Below are positions 5,768 through 6,619 of a DNA stretch of 6,619 nucleotides, one piece after another (the first letter of the stretch is position 1; every line of letters begins with the position of its first letter). The DNA comes from an uncultured Mycoplasmataceae bacterium (GTDB taxonomy: Bacteria; Bacillota_I; Bacilli_A; Mycoplasmatales; Mycoplasmoidaceae), in assembly GCA_949283985.1 (NCBI GenBank), contig CASDUM010000111.1, positions 1 through 6,619 on the forward strand, read 5' to 3'. The notes beneath the pieces were generated by a model, which saw only the letters and a list, made by a program, of their open reading frames with translations, made no database searches and was not told where the DNA came from. The translations under genes and the position numbers were made by a program.

Positions 5768-6619
5768 CTATTCTACTAGTTCACCTGTTAAACTGAATCT
5801 AGAGACATTTGTTATTTTTACTTTTACAATTTCACCAATATTACATTTACCAATAAAATTTACAACTTTTCACTCTGGAGAATAACCAAACAAAACATCA
5901 CCATTCTTTTTAGATGGGCCTTCAACAAGAACATCGACAATGCTCCCAAGAAATTTTTCATTGTTTTCTTTTGCGTATTTTCTAACTAAATTATTTAATT
6001 TTTCTAATCTTTCTTTTTTTGTTTCTAATGATATATCATCTTTTAATGTTGCTGCATATGTACCATCCCTTGGTGAATAAATAAATGTATATGCATTATC
6101 ATATTTAATTTTTTCATATAGTTTTAATGTATTTTCAAATTCTTCGTCTGTTTCATTTGGAAAACCAACAATTAAGTCAGTTGATATTGCGCAATTTGGA
6201 ATTTCTTTTTTTATTTTTTCTATTTTATTTATATAATCATTTATGCTCATTTGTCTATTCATAGATTTCAATATTCTTTCATCTCCACTTTGAACAGGTA
6301 AATGAATATATGGCATTATATTTGGATATTTTTTAATAACTTCGATAATTTTATCATCAAAATTTCATGGGTTTGATGTAGCAAATCTTATTCTTTTAAT
6401 GCCAGTTTTTGCAACATCTTCTAATAAGTCTCAAAATTTATAATCAATATTTTTAAAATCTATTCCATATGAATTAACATTTTGACCAAGAAGAGTAACT
6501 TCTTTATATCCTTTATCTATAAGACTATTTATCTCTTTTAATATACTTTCTTTAGACCTACTTCTGATTTTGCCTCTAGTATATGGGACTATGCAATATG
6601 TACAAAATTTATCACATCC
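5768..6619 (-). CDS. miaB: tRNA-2-methylthio-N6-dimethylallyladenosine synthase MiaB (partial, N-terminus outside window)
   Basis: MiaB is a radical-SAM methylthiotransferase that converts i6A37 to ms2i6A37 next to the anticodon, using two [4Fe-4S] clusters. The window shows the last 283 residues; about 150-160 N-terminal residues with the first cluster site lie beyond 6619. The visible part starts in the radical-SAM motif CDKFCTYC (Cys codons at 6614-6616, 6602-6604, 6593-6595), followed by IVPYTRGKIRSRS. Then come LLGQNVNSYG and HLPVQSGDERILKSMNR, which point to MiaB rather than RimO or MtaB. The C-terminal TRAM RNA-binding domain spans roughly the last 60 residues. TGA encodes Trp at 6431-6433, 6365-6367 and 5870-5872; the last of these must be read through to complete the TRAM domain, which ends at TAG (5768-5770). 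The gene converges on the broken gene at 5193-5625, with a terminator between them. Confidence 0.93.

Noticed and set aside
1..6619. CRISPR arrays, tRNA genes, insertion sequences or attachment sites
   Set aside because: There are no regularly spaced repeats, no tRNA-like TTCGANNC with paired acceptor ends, and no transposase motifs or flanking target duplications that I can see.

Overview
The window comes from a wall-less bacterium of the Mollicutes (Mycoplasma-type) that reads UGA as tryptophan (genetic code 4). The DNA is very AT-rich. Four genes (mnmE, the two redox genes and miaB) carry in-frame TGA codons at places where the protein clearly continues, and some of the same genes also use TGG. 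Read with the standard code they would look like strings of broken fragments; read with code 4 each is intact.

Layout. (1) Positions 8-2112, plus strand: mnmE (tRNA wobble-uridine modification GTPase) followed by a tatD-family metal hydrolase. The two overlap by one base (TAATG), so they are probably translationally coupled. The order matches the thdF/mnmE-tatD pair I recall from Mycoplasma genitalium (MG008-MG009). A weak hairpin and an unusually long run of 16 T follow. (2) Positions 2189-4956, plus strand: a two-gene redox operon with strong Shine-Dalgarno sequences. The first gene is a CrtI/retinol-saturase-like (COG1233-type) FAD oxidoreductase. The second is a three-domain reductase (FAD, NAD(P)H, plant-type [2Fe-2S]). 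A good rho-independent terminator closes the unit. (3) Positions 5025-5767: about 740 bases with no intact gene. They hold a candidate ribosome-binding site and start, a broken reading frame whose end is a coiled coil interrupted by a run of 8 T, several inverted repeats, and a bidirectional terminator. (4) Positions 5768-6619, minus strand: the C-terminal two thirds of miaB (tRNA methylthiotransferase), cut by the window edge.

How it fits together. MnmE and MiaB modify the anticodon loop (U34 and A37) of tRNAs. The middle operon looks like an NAD(P)H to FAD to [2Fe-2S] to FAD-enzyme electron chain that would reduce, desaturate or isomerise an unknown, perhaps lipid-like, substrate. The [2Fe-2S] reductase and MiaB both need iron-sulfur clusters, so this organism must be able to make or obtain them, which is not a given in reduced Mollicutes. 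The most notable observations are the redox pair, the T16 tract at its promoter, and the T8 frameshift that falls inside an otherwise perfect heptad repeat.
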